64,000 nucleotides of DNA from Chondrilla cf. caribensis (GCA_964020155.1 OZ026559.1:1817845-1881844), one strand, 5' to 3'; positions 1 to 13,440 are shown, numbered from the stretch's first letter. Translations and numbers: made by a program. Notes: generated from the letters alone by a model not told the origin.

Positions 1-2
1 TT

Positions 3-3000
3 AATTCTCAAGACGGGTTCAATAGAACAATCCTTCATTACGCTTGCATACATGGTGATTTTGATATAGTAGATAATCTCCTAAAAGCAGGTGCTGATCC
101 TTGTGCACGGGACAATCTTGGTAACAACCCTATGCACTATGCTTGTGAAAATGGTCACCTGCAGTGTGTGCGACAGCTTATTGCAACCAGCCAAAATCCA
201 AATGGATTACTCCAAATCCCCAATAATGATGGTGTCACACCTCTATCTATGAAAACACACAGTGGTGGGACAATTTTACACATTGCTTGTGAAAATAGTG
301 ATGTTTATGTAGCAGCAAAGCTACTTGAAGCTGGTGCTGACACCAATTTATCTGATGTGTTTGGTTTCACACCTCTTTCTGTAAGAACAGGCAATGGTGG
401 AACAATCTTACATGTTGCCTGTGAAAAAGGAGACATTAATCTAGTAAAGAAGCTTCTGGAGGCTGGTGCTGATCCCAATGTAACAGATATGTTTGGTTTC
501 ACACCACTCATGAGGGCAGTAGTGAGCACTAGCAAGTCTGGTATTACCACTGATGTGGTTTCTTCCATCATTACTGCTCTTTGTAATAGGAAATGCAATG
601 TAAATGCATCATTCGTACCCTCAAAACCATCTGACTCAAATGCACATCATTGTGAGGGTTCTACTGCCCTGCACATGGCTATTGATGAACGGAGAGTTGA
701 TCCATTGTGTGTACAGGCATTAGTCAATAATGGTGCTGCACTGGATGTAAGAGATGTACATGGTCGTACACCTCTTCACCTTGCCTGTGAAAAAGTAAAC
801 ATTAATCTAGTAAAGAAGCTTCTGGAGGCTGGTGCTGATCCCAATGTAACAGATAGGTTTGGTTTCACACCACTCATGAGGGCAGTAGTGAGCACTAGCA
901 AGTCTGGTATTACCACGGATGTGGTTTCTTCCATCATTACCACTCTTTGTAATAGCAAATGCACTGTAAATGCATCATTTGTACCCTCAAAACCATCTGA
1001 CTCAAATGTACATTATTGTGAGCGTTCCACTGCTCTGCACATGGCTATTGATGAACAGAGAGTTGATCCATTGCGTGTACAGGTATTAGTTGATAATGGT
1101 GCAGCACTGGATGCAAGAGATGTACATGGTCGTACTCCTCTTCACATTGCTAGTATTCGGGGACACCACCATTTGATCAAACTACTAGCTCCTTCTCCAG
1201 AGTCTTTCCACTTCAAAGATAGTGATGGCTGTACACCTCTACACTATGCCTGTAAGAACTCTCACCTCGAATGTATCAGAAAGTTTTCTGTTCAGATTCC
1301 AGATGTCATTAGTGATTTAATGAAGGTTGCTAATAATGATGGTAGTACACCTCTGTCTGTAAGGACAGGCGGTGATAGAACAATCTTACATGCTGCCTGT
1401 GAAAAGGGAGAGATTGATCTAGTACAGAAGCTTCTGGAGGCTGGTGCTGATCCCAACGTAACAGATAAGTTTGGTTTTACACCTCTGTCTGTAAGAACAG
1501 GCAGTGGTGGAACAATCTTACATGTTGCCTGTGAAAAGGGAGATATTGATCTAGTAAAGAAGCTTCTGGAGGCTGGTGCTGATCCCAATGTAACAGATAT
1601 GTTTGGTTTCACACCACTTATGAGGGCAGTCATGAGCACTAGCAAGTCTGGTATTACCACTGATGTGGTTTCTTCCATCATTACTGCTCTTTGTAATAGC
1701 AAATGCACTGTAAATGCATCATTTGTACCCTCAAAACAATTTGACTCAAATGTACATTATCATGAGGGTTCTACTGCTCTGCACATGGCTATTGATGAGT
1801 GGACAGATAATCAATTGTGTGTACAGGCATTAGTTGATAATGGTGCTGCACTGGATGTAAGAGATGTACATGGTCGTACCCCTCTTCACATTGCTAGTAT
1901 TAGGGGACACCACCCTTTAATTAAACTACTAGCTCCTTCTCCAGAGTCTTTCTGCTTCAAAGATCATGATGGCTGTACACCCTTAGATTATGCCTACAAG
2001 AACTCTCACCTTGAATTTATAAGAACATTTACTGTCCAGATTCCAGATATCATTGGTGATTTAACGAAGATTGCTAATAATGATGGTACTACACCTCTGT
2101 CTGTAAGAACAGGCAGTGGTGGAACAATCTTACATGTTACCTGTGATAAAGGAGACATCAATCTAGTACAGAAGCTTCTGGAGGCTGGTGCTGATCCCAA
2201 TGTAACAGATGAGTTTGGTTTCACACCACTCATGAGGGCAGTAGTGAGCACTAGGAAGTCTGGTATTACCACTGATGTGGTTTCTTCCATCATTACTGCT
2301 CTTTGTAATAGTAAATGCAATGTGAATGCATCATTTGTACCCTCAAAACCATCTGACTCCAATGTACATTATTGTGAGGGTTCCACTGCCCTGCACATGG
2401 CTATTGCTGAATGGACAGATAATCAATTGTGTGTACAGGCATTAGTTGATAATGGTGCAGCACTGGATGCAAGAGATGTACATGGTCGTACTCCTCTTCA
2501 CATTGCCTGTTTAGTTGGCTACCAATATTTGATTGGTTCATTGAATCCTAATCAAATATCCTTTCTCAGTATCAAAGATAATAATGGTTGCACACCCTTG
2601 TACTATGCCTGTAAGAATTCTCACCTCAAATGTATCCAAACACTCTTTGACCAGTGTTCAGATATCATGGCTGATTTAATGACGACTGCTAATAATGATG
2701 GTACTACACCTCTATCTGTGAGAACAGGCAGAGGTGGAACAATCTTACATGTTGCCTGTGACAAAGGAAAGATTATTCTAGTAAAGAAGCTTCTGGATGC
2801 AGGTGCTGATCCCAATGTAACAGATGAGTTTGGCTGTACACCTCTGTACTATGCCTGTAAGAACTCTCACCTTGAATGTGTCAGAGAGTTTATGGTCCAG
2901 ATTCCAGATGTTATTTGTGATTTAATAAAGGTTGCCAATAAATATGGTGCCACACCTTTGTCTGTACGAGGGCATAATGATCAAACAATCCTACATGTTG

Positions 3001-6000
3001 CCTGCAAGAAAGGAGATTTTTCTATAGTTAAGAAGGTTCTTGAAGCAGGTGCTGATCCTAACTCCCAAGATGGAAGAACTTTCACACCACTAATGGTTGC
3101 TGTGCAACATGTTGATGATGTAGAAGCTGCAGATATCGTTGAAATTCTTTGTGAATTTAAATGCAACCTCAATATTCAAACATCACATTTTTCAAGGTCT
3201 TTAACTGCTCTTCATATTGCTTGTGAGTTAGGCAAGGAAAAGTGTGGGAGAATGCTAGTGGCCAAAGGAGCTAATTTGCTTGTACGAGCTCAAGGTGGGT
3301 CAACACCACTTCACCTAGCTTGTAAGGGTGGATATCACACCTTAATAAGTTCTCTAATAACTGAAGAAACTGTAAAGGCTTATGATTATAATAATCTTTG
3401 GACACCTCTTCACTATGCTTGTGGGTATCATCACATTGAATGTGTGAGAAGGATTGTAGTCGGATTCTCAAAACTACTCCTCCTAATCCACAAAACATAT
3501 TCTGGGTATATGCCTCCTTTTTACAGCCTGAGAAATCAAGATGGTACAACCGTTCTCCATCATGCATGCTTGAGAAATGACGTACAGTTTGTCGAGCACC
3601 TTCTCAACCTTGGTGCAGATCTGAATGTACAAGATAACGATGGTACAACACCTTTAATGTCTGCTCTCCGGTGTCATGGAAGTGATATAGACGTGAATGT
3701 ATTGTCACTTGTGTTGTCTCAGGACTGGAAACCAGTCATCAAAGACAATAGTGGACGTACAACACTCCATTATTCGGCCAAGTGTGGTGATATTCAGATA
3801 CCATTGATGCTCATCTCAGCTGGAAGTGATGTAACAGCAGTTGATAATTATGGACAGACATTCTCTGATCTGATATCAAAAGAGTCACTTCAACTCATAA
3901 ACAAGCAACTTTTGAGGATTGATCGTCGACAGATAATTTGTGTTGTAGGATATCCAAAATGTGGGAAGACTACTATTATTGCAGCTTTTCAAGAAGCTCA
4001 ACAAAACCGTGGTACATTTCAAAGATTGACCTCACGTCTGAAGTTCAACACAAAAGTAACTCTGGACAACAATCGAACTGCTGGGATAGACACTAAGGTG
4101 ATTGTTACTAAAAGGCTGGGAAGCTTAATCTTCTTTGACTTTGCTGGCCAATCTGAGTACTATGTTTCTCACTTAGCATTCCTTGAAAGTGCGTTATCAA
4201 CCAAAGCATCTACAATCACCTTCATAATGATGGTTGACCTGAGATGTTCTGAAGAAGACAGAATAGCTCAGTGTAATGAATGGCTGTTCCCAATAAAGAG
4301 CATTTTGAATGACCACAATATGCTGAATGTGATACTGATAGGCAGTCACCTTGATCACGTAGGCTCAGTATCCACATCAACCTCATCATTACAGGATAAT
4401 CTTTGGGAGCTCAAAAGAACATTCTACCCATCACAGATGCATTTTATTGATTGCTGGGGAATGGATTGCCGTCAATTGTCATCAAAGGGGATGACAAACC
4501 TACAAAATTACTTACAGTCAACTGGTCCTGTCCATAGTACATCAGCTGAAGCAAGCCAGGTCCCCCTCGGAGCCTGTTTACTGTTTGACAGACTAAAAAA
4601 GGCTGAGAATCCTCCACTTGCCATCACACCTTCTAAGATCATTGACAATCTGAAGGATGGACGTCCTCCATTTCCTCTGACAGTGAAGTACATTGACAGC
4701 TGTTGTCAAGACCTTGCTGCATCAGGCCTAGTCCTGTACATTCCCAACAGAGAAGATGCTGGGGAGAGCTGGTTGATTCTTGAGATGGAAGAGATCCTCA
4801 GTCGTATTCACGGCAAACTGTTTGCACCTGATTCTGCAGAGTTTCCAATGCACCACAAGAATCTTGCTAACCAGTTTGGACTGGTTCACGTGGAAGAACT
4901 TACATTAGCCTTTAAAGACAGCCCTCTTGATCCAGAACTGGTACGAAAACTTTTAATGGCCATGGAATTCTGTCATCCCGTAGACAGTTCACTGATGACA
5001 AAAGGAATATTGGATGTCTTATTCTCCAAGGTTTCACATGATTTACATGAAAATTTGCTATTTTTCCCTTCCCTTGTGAAAGCCAATGAAGAACCAGTCA
5101 TCCTATCCACAGAATCTGATATCCCAGGAGATGATTGTCATCGGGTGTGTTGGGAGCTGAGCACAGTGAAGCCTCACTTCCTTCATCCTAGATTCCAACA
5201 GGCTGTGTTCATCAGACTGGCTTGTAACCATGTACAGAAACACAAGTCAGATCTCTCTACAGTTGAGGAACACAGCTGCACTGTCAGCAACAATGCCATG
5301 TCCTGGAGCACTATCCATGGTGTAGATATCTGCATACAGATCATGCACAAGTCTGCAATCAAGGTGCTGGCTAGGAGTAGACCAGGAGTGAAGGTGTCCT
5401 CCTTGATGGAGATGTTTTCAAGTGTAGTCAGTGATGTCCTCACAGTACGAGCTAACCATGCTCCAGGTGTGGATGCCTACTCTGTATTTCGTGTGATGGA
5501 GAAGGGTACTCCAGGAGAACACACCGTACCAGTCTCCTCAATCATTGATGTTGTTCAAGCCAGAGGGATGTATGTTAACTCCAGAGAACATCCACTTAAG
5601 CTGGTTTCATTGAAAGACCTCTTTCTTGACTGGGAAATATCAGTGACACTGCTGGAGAAGATGGTATCTATTTCCAAAATATATCATGATCCTCAGTCTA
5701 CAGCAGAAGACGATAGTGAAGACACCCACAGTGGGCCTGTGATGTGTGACAGACATTATCATGAAAGTGAGCTTCACGTTTCATTTATTTTCCAATGATA
5801 TATTTCATTATTTTAAGATTAACAGATTAGGACTATTTCAGTTTTCTTTGTCCAATTGAGATTGAAATTGTTCGTCCCTTGTACTTGGGACACTATAGTA
5901 ACTGTGTTGGAGAGTTGTAGGATTTCCTCTTTAGCTGAGACTCTACTAAGGCAGATCAAACTTAGTAAGTGCTATTACTGTACAATTGGACATATTTGAA

Positions 6001-9000
6001 CAGCCTCCATCTTAGAATGGTGAATTGTCTAAATTGATTGCTGGATCTGTGCATAAATTGTGTAGTTGTAATAGTAACTGTCATACCACTATATACAATA
6101 AAATTTTTGATATCATACGCATGTGTCCAATTGATCCAAAGCAGTGTGATGCCATTGGTAACCACATATTAGGCAGATTGCTTTATATATTGAATGTGAA
6201 CCTTACATCCAGTGTAACATTCACATCTTAAAGACCTGATACAATATGACTGCTAGATCATATTCTTCTGTTGTTCACCATTCAACCTTCTATCTCACTG
6301 CTACTGCATTCTAGCTGGCTCGAATACTCCTCAAGACACAGGTACTTCAGAACAGGAATCACCAAGTGGTGATAAGGAGCAGAATATCACTGTACATGGA
6401 CCTAGTCCAGGACCTGGCAAACATGGTTCCAAAGATGATGTTACATGTACGTAAGTTGTCTAGAGTACACGGCTTGTGTAGACAATAGACTAGGACTATT
6501 TTAGTTTTCTTTTCCCAAGTGAGATTAAAGTTGTTGATGTTAGCTTGTAACATTTGAATGTCCCCTATCTCCATGCAGGTCAAAAGCTCATACTGTTAGA
6601 TGTATATTCAGCTTTAACTACTGAAGACATAGTGGCATCTAGATGGCAGCTCTTTGCTCATTACTTGAAAGTTGAAAGGGATTTCATTCAGCTCATTGAG
6701 GAAGCATGTTTTGAGTCTTCTGGCAGGTTCTATGGGCAAAAACGATTGAAGAGAGAAGTGTGTCTTTATAACGTACTTGAAGCATGGTTATCTAAAAAGG
6801 AAGGCACAGGTGACCTCCCTCGCACATGGGACACTATTGTAACTGTGTTGGAGATTTGCCGAATACCCACTTTAGCTGAGAGTCTCAGAAAACAGATCAG
6901 ATTCAGTAAGCACTATTACTCAAAAGAACATGCATGAGCAGCCTCAGCCTTAGAATTAATGGTGACATGTCTAAATTGATTATTGGATCCAAACATAAAA
7001 TATTGGAATGGTAACTGTTCTGATATTATACACATTAGAATAATCCACACGGCCATCTGTCAGTGTCTAGTTCATCCCATGATCCTCACATCCAGCATAA
7101 CATTCATATCCTAAAGACCTGATACAATATGACCACTAGATCTTTCAGATTCTGCTGTTGTTTACCATCAAATCTTCTACCTCACTTCTACTACTTTCTA
7201 GCTGGCTCAAATACTTCTCAAGACACAAGTACTTCAGAACAGGAATCACCAAGTGGTGATGAGGAGCAGAATACCACTGTACTTGGACCTGGTCAAAGAC
7301 CTGGCAAACATGGTTCCAAAGATGGTGGTACATGTAAGTCGTCTAGAGTACACGGCTAGTGTGCGAGTGTTTTACACACATTTCTCTCTATGTCTCTCTG
7401 AACAGGGAGGGATAACAGTAGCTTACCACCTAGTGAACAAGATGTGCCTGAACCTCTCACTCCTGACAATGGAGATGTAGAGTCCTCACTTGAACAGGCT
7501 GTATTTGATACAGGTTTGTGTATACGTACATGTATACAAGTTCTTATAGACAAACCTGAATAAGCCTGAATATGGAGTAGGTAGAAACCTATGAAATTTA
7601 TGGTTATGTTTGCAAACACTAACTGTATGTCCGTATTTTATGTACAAACATTGCTATGACAAGGGATGGTAGTATAGTTTGTGCATTCTGTTACCTGACT
7701 AGGTTCAAATAGCCACGTACTGTAATATGCCATGTTGTTACTTGTTAATTTGAATTTTATTTGATCACTTACATGATCCCCTATATCCCTGGTTGCATTC
7801 CCTACACAATGTGACAATGAATTCTCGTTAATCTGCCACAATTTGTTTTGAAAAATATGGGGGAATGACGAATGTGGTGGATTAACTGGATTTTCTCTAC
7901 TACTTGCCTATCAAATAGGTTCTGACAAATTACATGTGGGAGATAAAAAAATTTGGGTGATAAAGTGGTGGTGGATTAATGGGAATTCACTGTACATGTT
8001 TAATGTGTATTCATTGGGATTTGCTTGGATTGCCAAGTAATCCTCTGCTCGGCATGTTCCTGTAGATATGAGTCCTTCTGATGTTGGCCTACAAGAGATA
8101 TTGGAGATGCTTCCAGTTTGGGAAAAATATGCCATTTCCCTGGGTCTAACTATTGAGCAGGTGGAGTATTACCAAGGGCTGCCGCAGAGGACTATGAGAG
8201 GATTGTTGGCCCTAAAGTACTGGAGGGATGGACAGTGTGGGCCATCCTATCCTTGTACATGGAGATATTTGCTTGATGTCATCAAAGATCGTTTGGGGCA
8301 CAACGTAGCTGAAGATTTGAGGAAGAAAGTTGCTGCTAATAAATCCTGGACAATCTCAACTCCAACTGGTGGGTTATGTCTTCAGTGTATGGTTACATCA
8401 TGTGCAGTAAAACCTTGCATGTGTGTTTGTGTATGCATGCCTGCATGTATTCTGTGTTCTTATTAGTGGTTTGCATACTTACTAGTTATTGCATGAGGAT
8501 ACCCAACATGTCTTCACCACCCTGACATTACCATGTACCATTCTAATAACACAGGGAACCTACCAACCTCACAAGCCAATATCCATGATAATACAGGTAT
8601 TGCTGAACCGGACACACCTGCCCAGCATTGACTATGATCAAGTTCTTTACTTCTGGTGTAATCTGTAGATACCCTCCCAACCTTGCTGGATACCAATAAT
8701 GGCAATAAAGACAAATTAAATATCAAATCTATTGAACACCTTGACAGAGTACAAAATGAAGCTTCCGAATCAAAAGATCGACAAGAAGATGAGCCTGGCA
8801 GTAAACCTCGACTGAATCAGAGGTGTACGTGTAAGATGAACTGATAAGACTGTTTACTGATGTAAAATTACAATCCTGTTATTATTAATTTCAGTTTATC
8901 TTTGTTTTACCTATAGTACTCCAAATGAAACCAACTGAAGCAGAGCTAGTTCAATTAGTTGGATCACAGATGTGTGCTAAGTGGAATACCTTTGCCGTCT

Positions 9001-9233
9001 ACTTGGGTTTGGAGGAACACATTTCAGCTGAACTATCTCACCAATGCCTCAGAGAACCAAAGGACTGTTTCATAGAAGTAGTTGGTCGATGGCTGTCACG
9101 TGAAGATGGTACAGGTGACAACCCACGTACATGGGAGACTGTCTTTAGTGCCCTTCAAGAGATGAGGTTCACTCTTCTTGTGAAGGAGGTGACACAGAAA
9201 TTGTCCAAGAGACTGGAAACCTCCCAACAATAG
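3..9233 (+). CDS. Gene A: ankyrin-Roc-COR protein with three death domains (5' partial)
   Basis: Predicted intracellular signalling protein of the Roco (Roc-COR) superfamily. The frame is open from base 3, so the window cuts the gene; by alignment to gene C about 115-125 N-terminal residues are missing. Exons by conserved GT-AG sites: 3-5766, 6315-6446, 6579-6905, 7202-7333, 7406-7513, 8066-8368, 8555-8596, 8669-8824, 8917-9233. All junctions are phase 1 and the join stays open, giving 2426 visible residues. Ankyrin repeats fill about residues 1-1290. Roc follows, with P-loop GYPKCGKT from residue 1316, DFAGQ from 1379 and GSHLD from 1447; then COR to about 1900. Death domains lie in exons 6579-6905, 8066-8368 and 8917-9233. 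The in-frame stop at 5796 lies beyond a conserved donor (GTGAGC at 5767), so a short unspliced form is possible. DAPK1 shares ANK-Roc-COR-DD order, but no kinase is visible here. The 42-bp exon 8555-8596 is the least certain part. Confidence 0.85.
5767..6578 (+). pseudogene. Broken death-domain half-exon in the first intron of gene A
   Basis: At about 5884-5971 the intron holds a decayed copy of the 3' half of the death-domain exon 6579-6905. The copy still reads WDTIVTVLESCRISSLAE and ends at a GTAAGT donor, but its 5' half and acceptor are gone. The linker exon 6315-6446 further on is likewise a copy of 7202-7333, with matching intron sequence in front of both. This indicates a tandem duplication of roughly 0.9 kb inside gene A, later broken by a deletion. 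Gene C has no such duplicate: its first intron is only 152 bp. Confidence 0.7.
6579..6905 (+). CDS. Gene A exon: death domain type 1
   Basis: Phase 1-1 exon of 109 codons with acceptor CCATGCAG and donor GTAAGC. It encodes a death-fold domain: an N-terminal helix (LTTEDIVASRWQLFAHYLKV), a central helix with LEAWLSKKEGTGDLPRTWDT, and a C-terminal LAESLRKQIRF helix. The W-x8-GTGDxPRTW pattern is shared by all type 1 and type 3 domains in this window. The orthologous exon in gene C is 48993-49313; gene B has lost it. Confidence 0.8.
7202..7513 (+). CDS. Gene A linker exons (7202-7333 and 7406-7513)
   Basis: Two phase 1-1 exons of 132 and 108 bp encode Ser/Thr/Glu/Gly-rich, probably disordered linkers (SNTSQDTSTSEQESPSGDEEQ and SEQDVPEPLTPDNGDVESS motifs). 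Acceptors are TTTCTAG and GAACAG; donors are GTAAGT and GTTTGT. Both have counterparts in gene C (50844-50966, 51038-51145), and the first has one in gene B (29709-29840). No catalytic or binding motif is visible. Confidence 0.7.
8066..8368 (+). CDS. Gene A exon: death domain type 2
   Basis: Phase 1-1 exon of 101 codons, flanked by CTGTAG and GTGGGT. It encodes a diverged death-fold domain: LQEILEMLPVWEKYAISLGL, then a long middle helix, CTWRYLLDVIKDRLG, and AEDLRKKV at the end. The GTGDxPRTW loop of the other types is replaced by a Cys-containing PxPCTW loop. Gene C has the same exon at 51682-51984 with only a few changes; gene B lacks it. Confidence 0.78.
8917..9233 (+). CDS. Gene A last coding exon: death domain type 3
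   Basis: Terminal exon after acceptor CCTATAG, with 105 codons and stop TAG at 9231. The domain has the pattern LVQLVGSQMCAKWNTFAVYLGL, then FIEVVGRWLSREDGTGDNP, RTWETVFSAL and a C-terminal KEVTQKLSKRL helix. This exon type is present in all three genes and is the source of the decayed copies downstream. The stop lies only 13 bp before a conserved GTGAGT donor, which suggests a 3' UTR intron. Confidence 0.85.
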
Positions 9234-9733
9234 TTTATCATATTCGGTGAGTGTCTAGTGAGAGAGCACACAGAAACCCATTGTACAGTACATATGTCTG
9301 TTTACTCTGTGTCAACTCCACACAATGTACTAATGGTGTTCTTTCCCATTTCCTGCAGAACTTGCACTTTGCACTACTTAGGATCCGAGTGTGTGTGTTT
9401 GTAGTTTATTTGTGGCACTTTCAACAAGTTTCCTCAAAAGAGTGTTCATTTGCACATTTCTCAGGTTGGTTTATAGATAGCACATTCATGTGTTTTCAAT
9501 TGTATTGTCTTTTGTACTGTGTACCACACATAGTAGAGACCTCATTAATCCACCTCATTTTATTACCCACATCTCAATGTGTACTCTATGGGGAGGTCCT
9601 ATACTGGAATCCATCTGTGTGGTACCACTCCTTCCTGATTACATGTTGTCCTTAATAAGAAGGTACCTCTGTAGAGAACTCTAGCCCCAAAATGTCCTTA
9701 ATGGACAGGTTCTGTATGTAGAACATTTTATTC
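9234..9733 (+). other. 3' flank of gene A, candidate 3' UTR intron and interspersed repeat
   Basis: A GTGAGT donor at 9247 and a TTTCCTGCAG acceptor ending at 9358 are conserved in the same place after genes B and C (31462/31573 and 53157/53268). A spliced 3' UTR is therefore likely. Bases about 9530-9720 belong to a short degenerate repeat (CATGTTGTCCT...GTGTCCTTAATGGACAGGTT) that recurs near 13500, 31790, 35790, 53480 and 56690. I see no coding potential. Confidence 0.4.
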
Positions 9734-9795
9734 TGACAATCTTCAGATATTTCTATTGGACCGTGCACAATTACACTCACACACCATCATAAGTA

Positions 9796-10004
<209 letters not shown>

Positions 10005-10005
<1 letters not shown>

Positions 10006-10687
10006 AATGGACAGATTTTTGCCACATGTACATATACTTTTCAACTGTACTTCTCTTCTGCCAATTCTACAGCACTTTTGCTCTTTACGTTAATACCTTT
10101 TGGTGTTATGGTGTGTACTCCCTCGTGAGTACCTTTATTAAGAAGAATTAATTCTGATAATTAGTGGAGATTATGCTTCTCCAGTCGTCTCATCCTCTCA
10201 ACATGGTAAGTGGAACGACTATTGATACATTGTCAATGTTGTGGTCATGTGAGGTTCACATGGGATGTGGTGTGCTGTACGCTAGTATCTACTGAGTGTG
10301 TGCAGATGTACAGTACAGGACGTTGTAGTGTGAATGTGTACATATTAAGCTGGTCATTGTGTTTGTGGTATATTACCATGGCAACCATTTCACCCACTCT
10401 TTAGAGTCCTGGATGGAACTACTTTTGCTGTCGGAATATCTGTGGGTGACAATAACAGTTCCTGTTTGGTCAACACCATCACTGAAGCTTATACACCAGT
10501 GTTAGATGGTGTACTTAACCCACAGTAGAGACAACAGCTCTCGTTATCGAATTTTAACGATAATTGCAAGGAGTCACAAAGATATCCTAACTGGTGTTAT
10601 GGTTAGTTTTGGCACTCATGAACATGCACACATGCACACATGCACACACCCCTACAAGTACTGTATGCTCAGTAACATATCTTACCC
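10005..10687. other. Repeated noncoding block between gene A and death-domain fragments
   Basis: This block has close copies at 32075-32745, 33450-33870, 53790-54405 and, in part, 11400-11650 and 55250-55490. A marker is CTTATACACCAGTGTTAGAT. The embedded short ORFs are conserved only because the DNA is conserved, and they carry no recognisable domain. I find no gene in it. Confidence 0.6.
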
Positions 10688-10875
10688 TCTACCTGGGTGC
10701 AGAGTAACACATTAGAGATGAAGTATCTCTCAACTGCCATAGAGTGGCAAAGGACAGCTTCATAGAAGTAGTTGGTTGATGGCTGTCACATGACGATGTT
10801 ACAGGTGACACCCCACATAAATAGGAGACTCTCTTTATCAAAAGAAGCTCCTATCTTTCCTCAAGGGAATTTGAC
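10688..10875 (+). pseudogene. Death-domain pseudo-exon A1
   Basis: Decayed type 3 death-domain exon. The equivalent of LYLGxEEHIRDEVSLNCHRVAKD is recognisable, but GAG-TAA replaces GAG-GAA, and further stops sit in the GRWLSHED and TWETVF parts. It has no acceptor or N-terminal helix. Confidence 0.75.
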
Positions 10876-11039
10876 AAGGATTTGTAAACACTGTCCTTTC
10901 TATACTGTGGTTAGTTCACATACGTATATTCACCTGCACACACATGCATGCATGTATGCATATACACACATTCACCCACCCACACATGCATTTTGTAAAC
11001 ACATGCAAACACACATACAATGTGTGCTAATGTCACCTT

Positions 11040-11275
11040 CCCCATCTACTTGTGTGTAGAGGAAATTCAACTCTCTCTAGTTGAGTGTAGAGGATCACAT
11101 TATAGAGATGAACTATCTATCAACTGCCATAGAGTGGCAAAGGACTACTTCATAGAAGTAGTTGGTCGATGGCTGTCACATGAAGATGGTACAGGTGACA
11201 GCCCACATACATGGGAGACTGTCTTTACCAAAAAGAAGCTCCTATCACTCCTCAAGGGAATTTGGCAGGAAGACA
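11040..11275 (+). pseudogene. Death-domain pseudo-exon A2
   Basis: Copy of the type 3 domain from the EEHIRDE region to ETVFTKKKLLSLLKGI. An extra two bases (CATTATAGAG) shift the frame before the conserved core. The core from HRVAKD to the end is open. Confidence 0.75.
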
Positions 11276-11649
11276 TCAGCATTGTCAAGTGTTATGCTGT
11301 GGTTAGTTCACATATGTACATATGTGTACACACATACATCCATGACCTCCACAGACATATACATGGCATGTTATATTGTACACATGTACAGTGACTGAAT
11401 GGTTACCATGGTGACCATATTCCGCCCACTTTTCAGAGTCCTGGATTGGAACTACTGTTCACTGTCCAAAAGTTTAATATCTGTGGGTGACAATAACAGT
11501 TCCTGCTTGGTCAACACCATCACTGAAGCTTATACACCAGTGTTAGATGGTGTACTTAACCCACAGTAGAGACAACAGCTCTCATTATCAGAATTTGACA
11601 ATTGCAAGGAGTCATAAAGATATCTTAACTTGTATTATGGTTAGTTTCA

Positions 11650-12026
<377 letters not shown>

Positions 12027-12074
12027 CACCCACGCATACACGCACGCACGCAGGTACTGTATGCTCAGTAACAT

Positions 12075-12300
12075 ATCTCTCCCTCTACCTGGGTGTAGAG
12101 GAACACATTATAGAGATGAAGTATCTCTCAACTGCCATTGAGTGGCAAAGGACTGCTTCATAGAAGTAGTTGGTCAATGGCTGTCACATGAAGATGGTAC
12201 AGGTGACAGCCCACGTACATGGGAGACTGTCTTTAACAAAAAGAAGCTCCTAACCCTCCTCAAGAGGATGATTAATCCAGTTGTGAACCTCTCTACTGGA
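12075..12300 (+). pseudogene. Death-domain pseudo-exon A3
   Basis: Type 3 fragment starting at the LYLGVEEH equivalent, frameshifted by the CATTATAGAG insertion. The core is open and ends in FNKKKLLTLLKRMI in place of the normal C-terminal helix. Confidence 0.72.
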
Positions 12301-12374
12301 CCACATGTGTAGGTGAGATGAACTCATAATGCTATTTTGAGTGTCCTTATGACTATTCTTTGGTTCTATTTATA

Positions 12375-12650
12375 GTGCTCCAGATTCAACTCACAGAAGC
12401 ACACCTAGTAAGATTGGTTGGATCACAGGATGTGTGCTCAGTGAATACCTATCCTTCTACCTAGGTGTAGAGGAGGACATTAGAGATGAAGTATCTCTCA
12501 ACTGCCAGAGTGACAAAGGACTGCTTCATAGAAGTAGTTGGTCAATGGCTGTCACATGAAGATGGTACAGGTGACAACCCACATACATGGGAGACTGTCT
12601 TTACCAAAAAGAAGCTCCTAACACTCCTCAAGGGAATTTGGTGAGGAATT
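12375..12650 (+). pseudogene. Death-domain pseudo-exon A4, near full length
   Basis: Keeps an acceptor-like TTTATAG, the N-terminal helix (QIQLTEAHLVRLVGSQD) and most of the core, so it is the most complete decayed copy in this array. Frameshifts follow GSQD and at the AACTGCCAGAGTGACA stretch. Confidence 0.72.
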
Positions 12651-13009
12651 GTATACAGTATCCTAGCTGATGTTATGGTTCGTTTTAATGTACATGCAGA
12701 AGCATACGCACAAAAACACCCACCCATGTACACACACATGCATACATACATACACATACACACATACGTATATATACACATACATACATACGTACGTACA
12801 TTTGCACACAAATATGTGCTGTATTCAGTGAATATGTTTCTCTTCACTTATGTGTAGAAGAACACATAAGTGAAATATATCTAAATGTATCTAAATGTCA
12901 AGGACAGGGAGTCTGGACCACACATGTAGGTAAGACAAACAAATAATCATACTAATACTCACTGTCCTCATACAACACTTCTTTGGTTGTTGCTTGGCCT
13001 TGTAGTGTT

Positions 13010-13155
13010 CCAGGTTGAAGCAGCTGAAGCACAGCTGGTAGGATTGGTTGGAATACTGAAGTGTGCTCAGTGGATATGAGGTCCCTCTACTTGGATCAAG
13101 TAGAGAAGCACATTAGAGATGATTAATCTCTCAACTGCCCTAAAGTGTATCCACG
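13010..13155 (+). pseudogene. Death-domain pseudo-exon A5, N-terminal half only
   Basis: After CTTGTAG comes the N-terminal helix (VEAAEAQLVGLVG), then a TGA and a shifted EKHIRDD stretch ending at CTAAAGTG. The copy is cut off by a short CA array at 13162-13204. Confidence 0.65.
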
Positions 13156-13162
13156 CACACAT

Positions 13163-13207
<45 letters not shown>

Positions 13208-13217
13208 TGTGTGCTAT

Positions 13218-13440
13218 GTTCAAAATCCCTCTACCTGGGTGTAGAGGAACACATAAGAGACATACTCAACTGCCATAGAGTGGCAAAGGACTGCTTCATA
13301 GAAGTAGTCCATCAATGGCTGTCACATGAAGATGGTACAGTCTGGTCTTGTGAAGTGAACAAGATGTTCATATCTCTCTCACTACTGACAACAGGCAACA
13401 GTCTTCACCTACACAGACTGGAGCTGATGAAGGTTTGTAT
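13218..13440 (+). pseudogene. Death-domain pseudo-exon A6 fused to a linker exon
   Basis: The LYLGVEEHIRDI to HEDGT part of a death domain runs straight into a linker-like segment (TTGNSLHLHRLELMK) ending at a GTTTGT donor, the same donor used by real linker exons. The same fusion is found at 35510-35725 and 56470-56590. Confidence 0.65.

Noticed and set aside
6025..6231. Short plus-strand ORF in intron 1 of gene A
   Set aside because: It covers decayed duplicate intron sequence, and no domain or splice support is seen.
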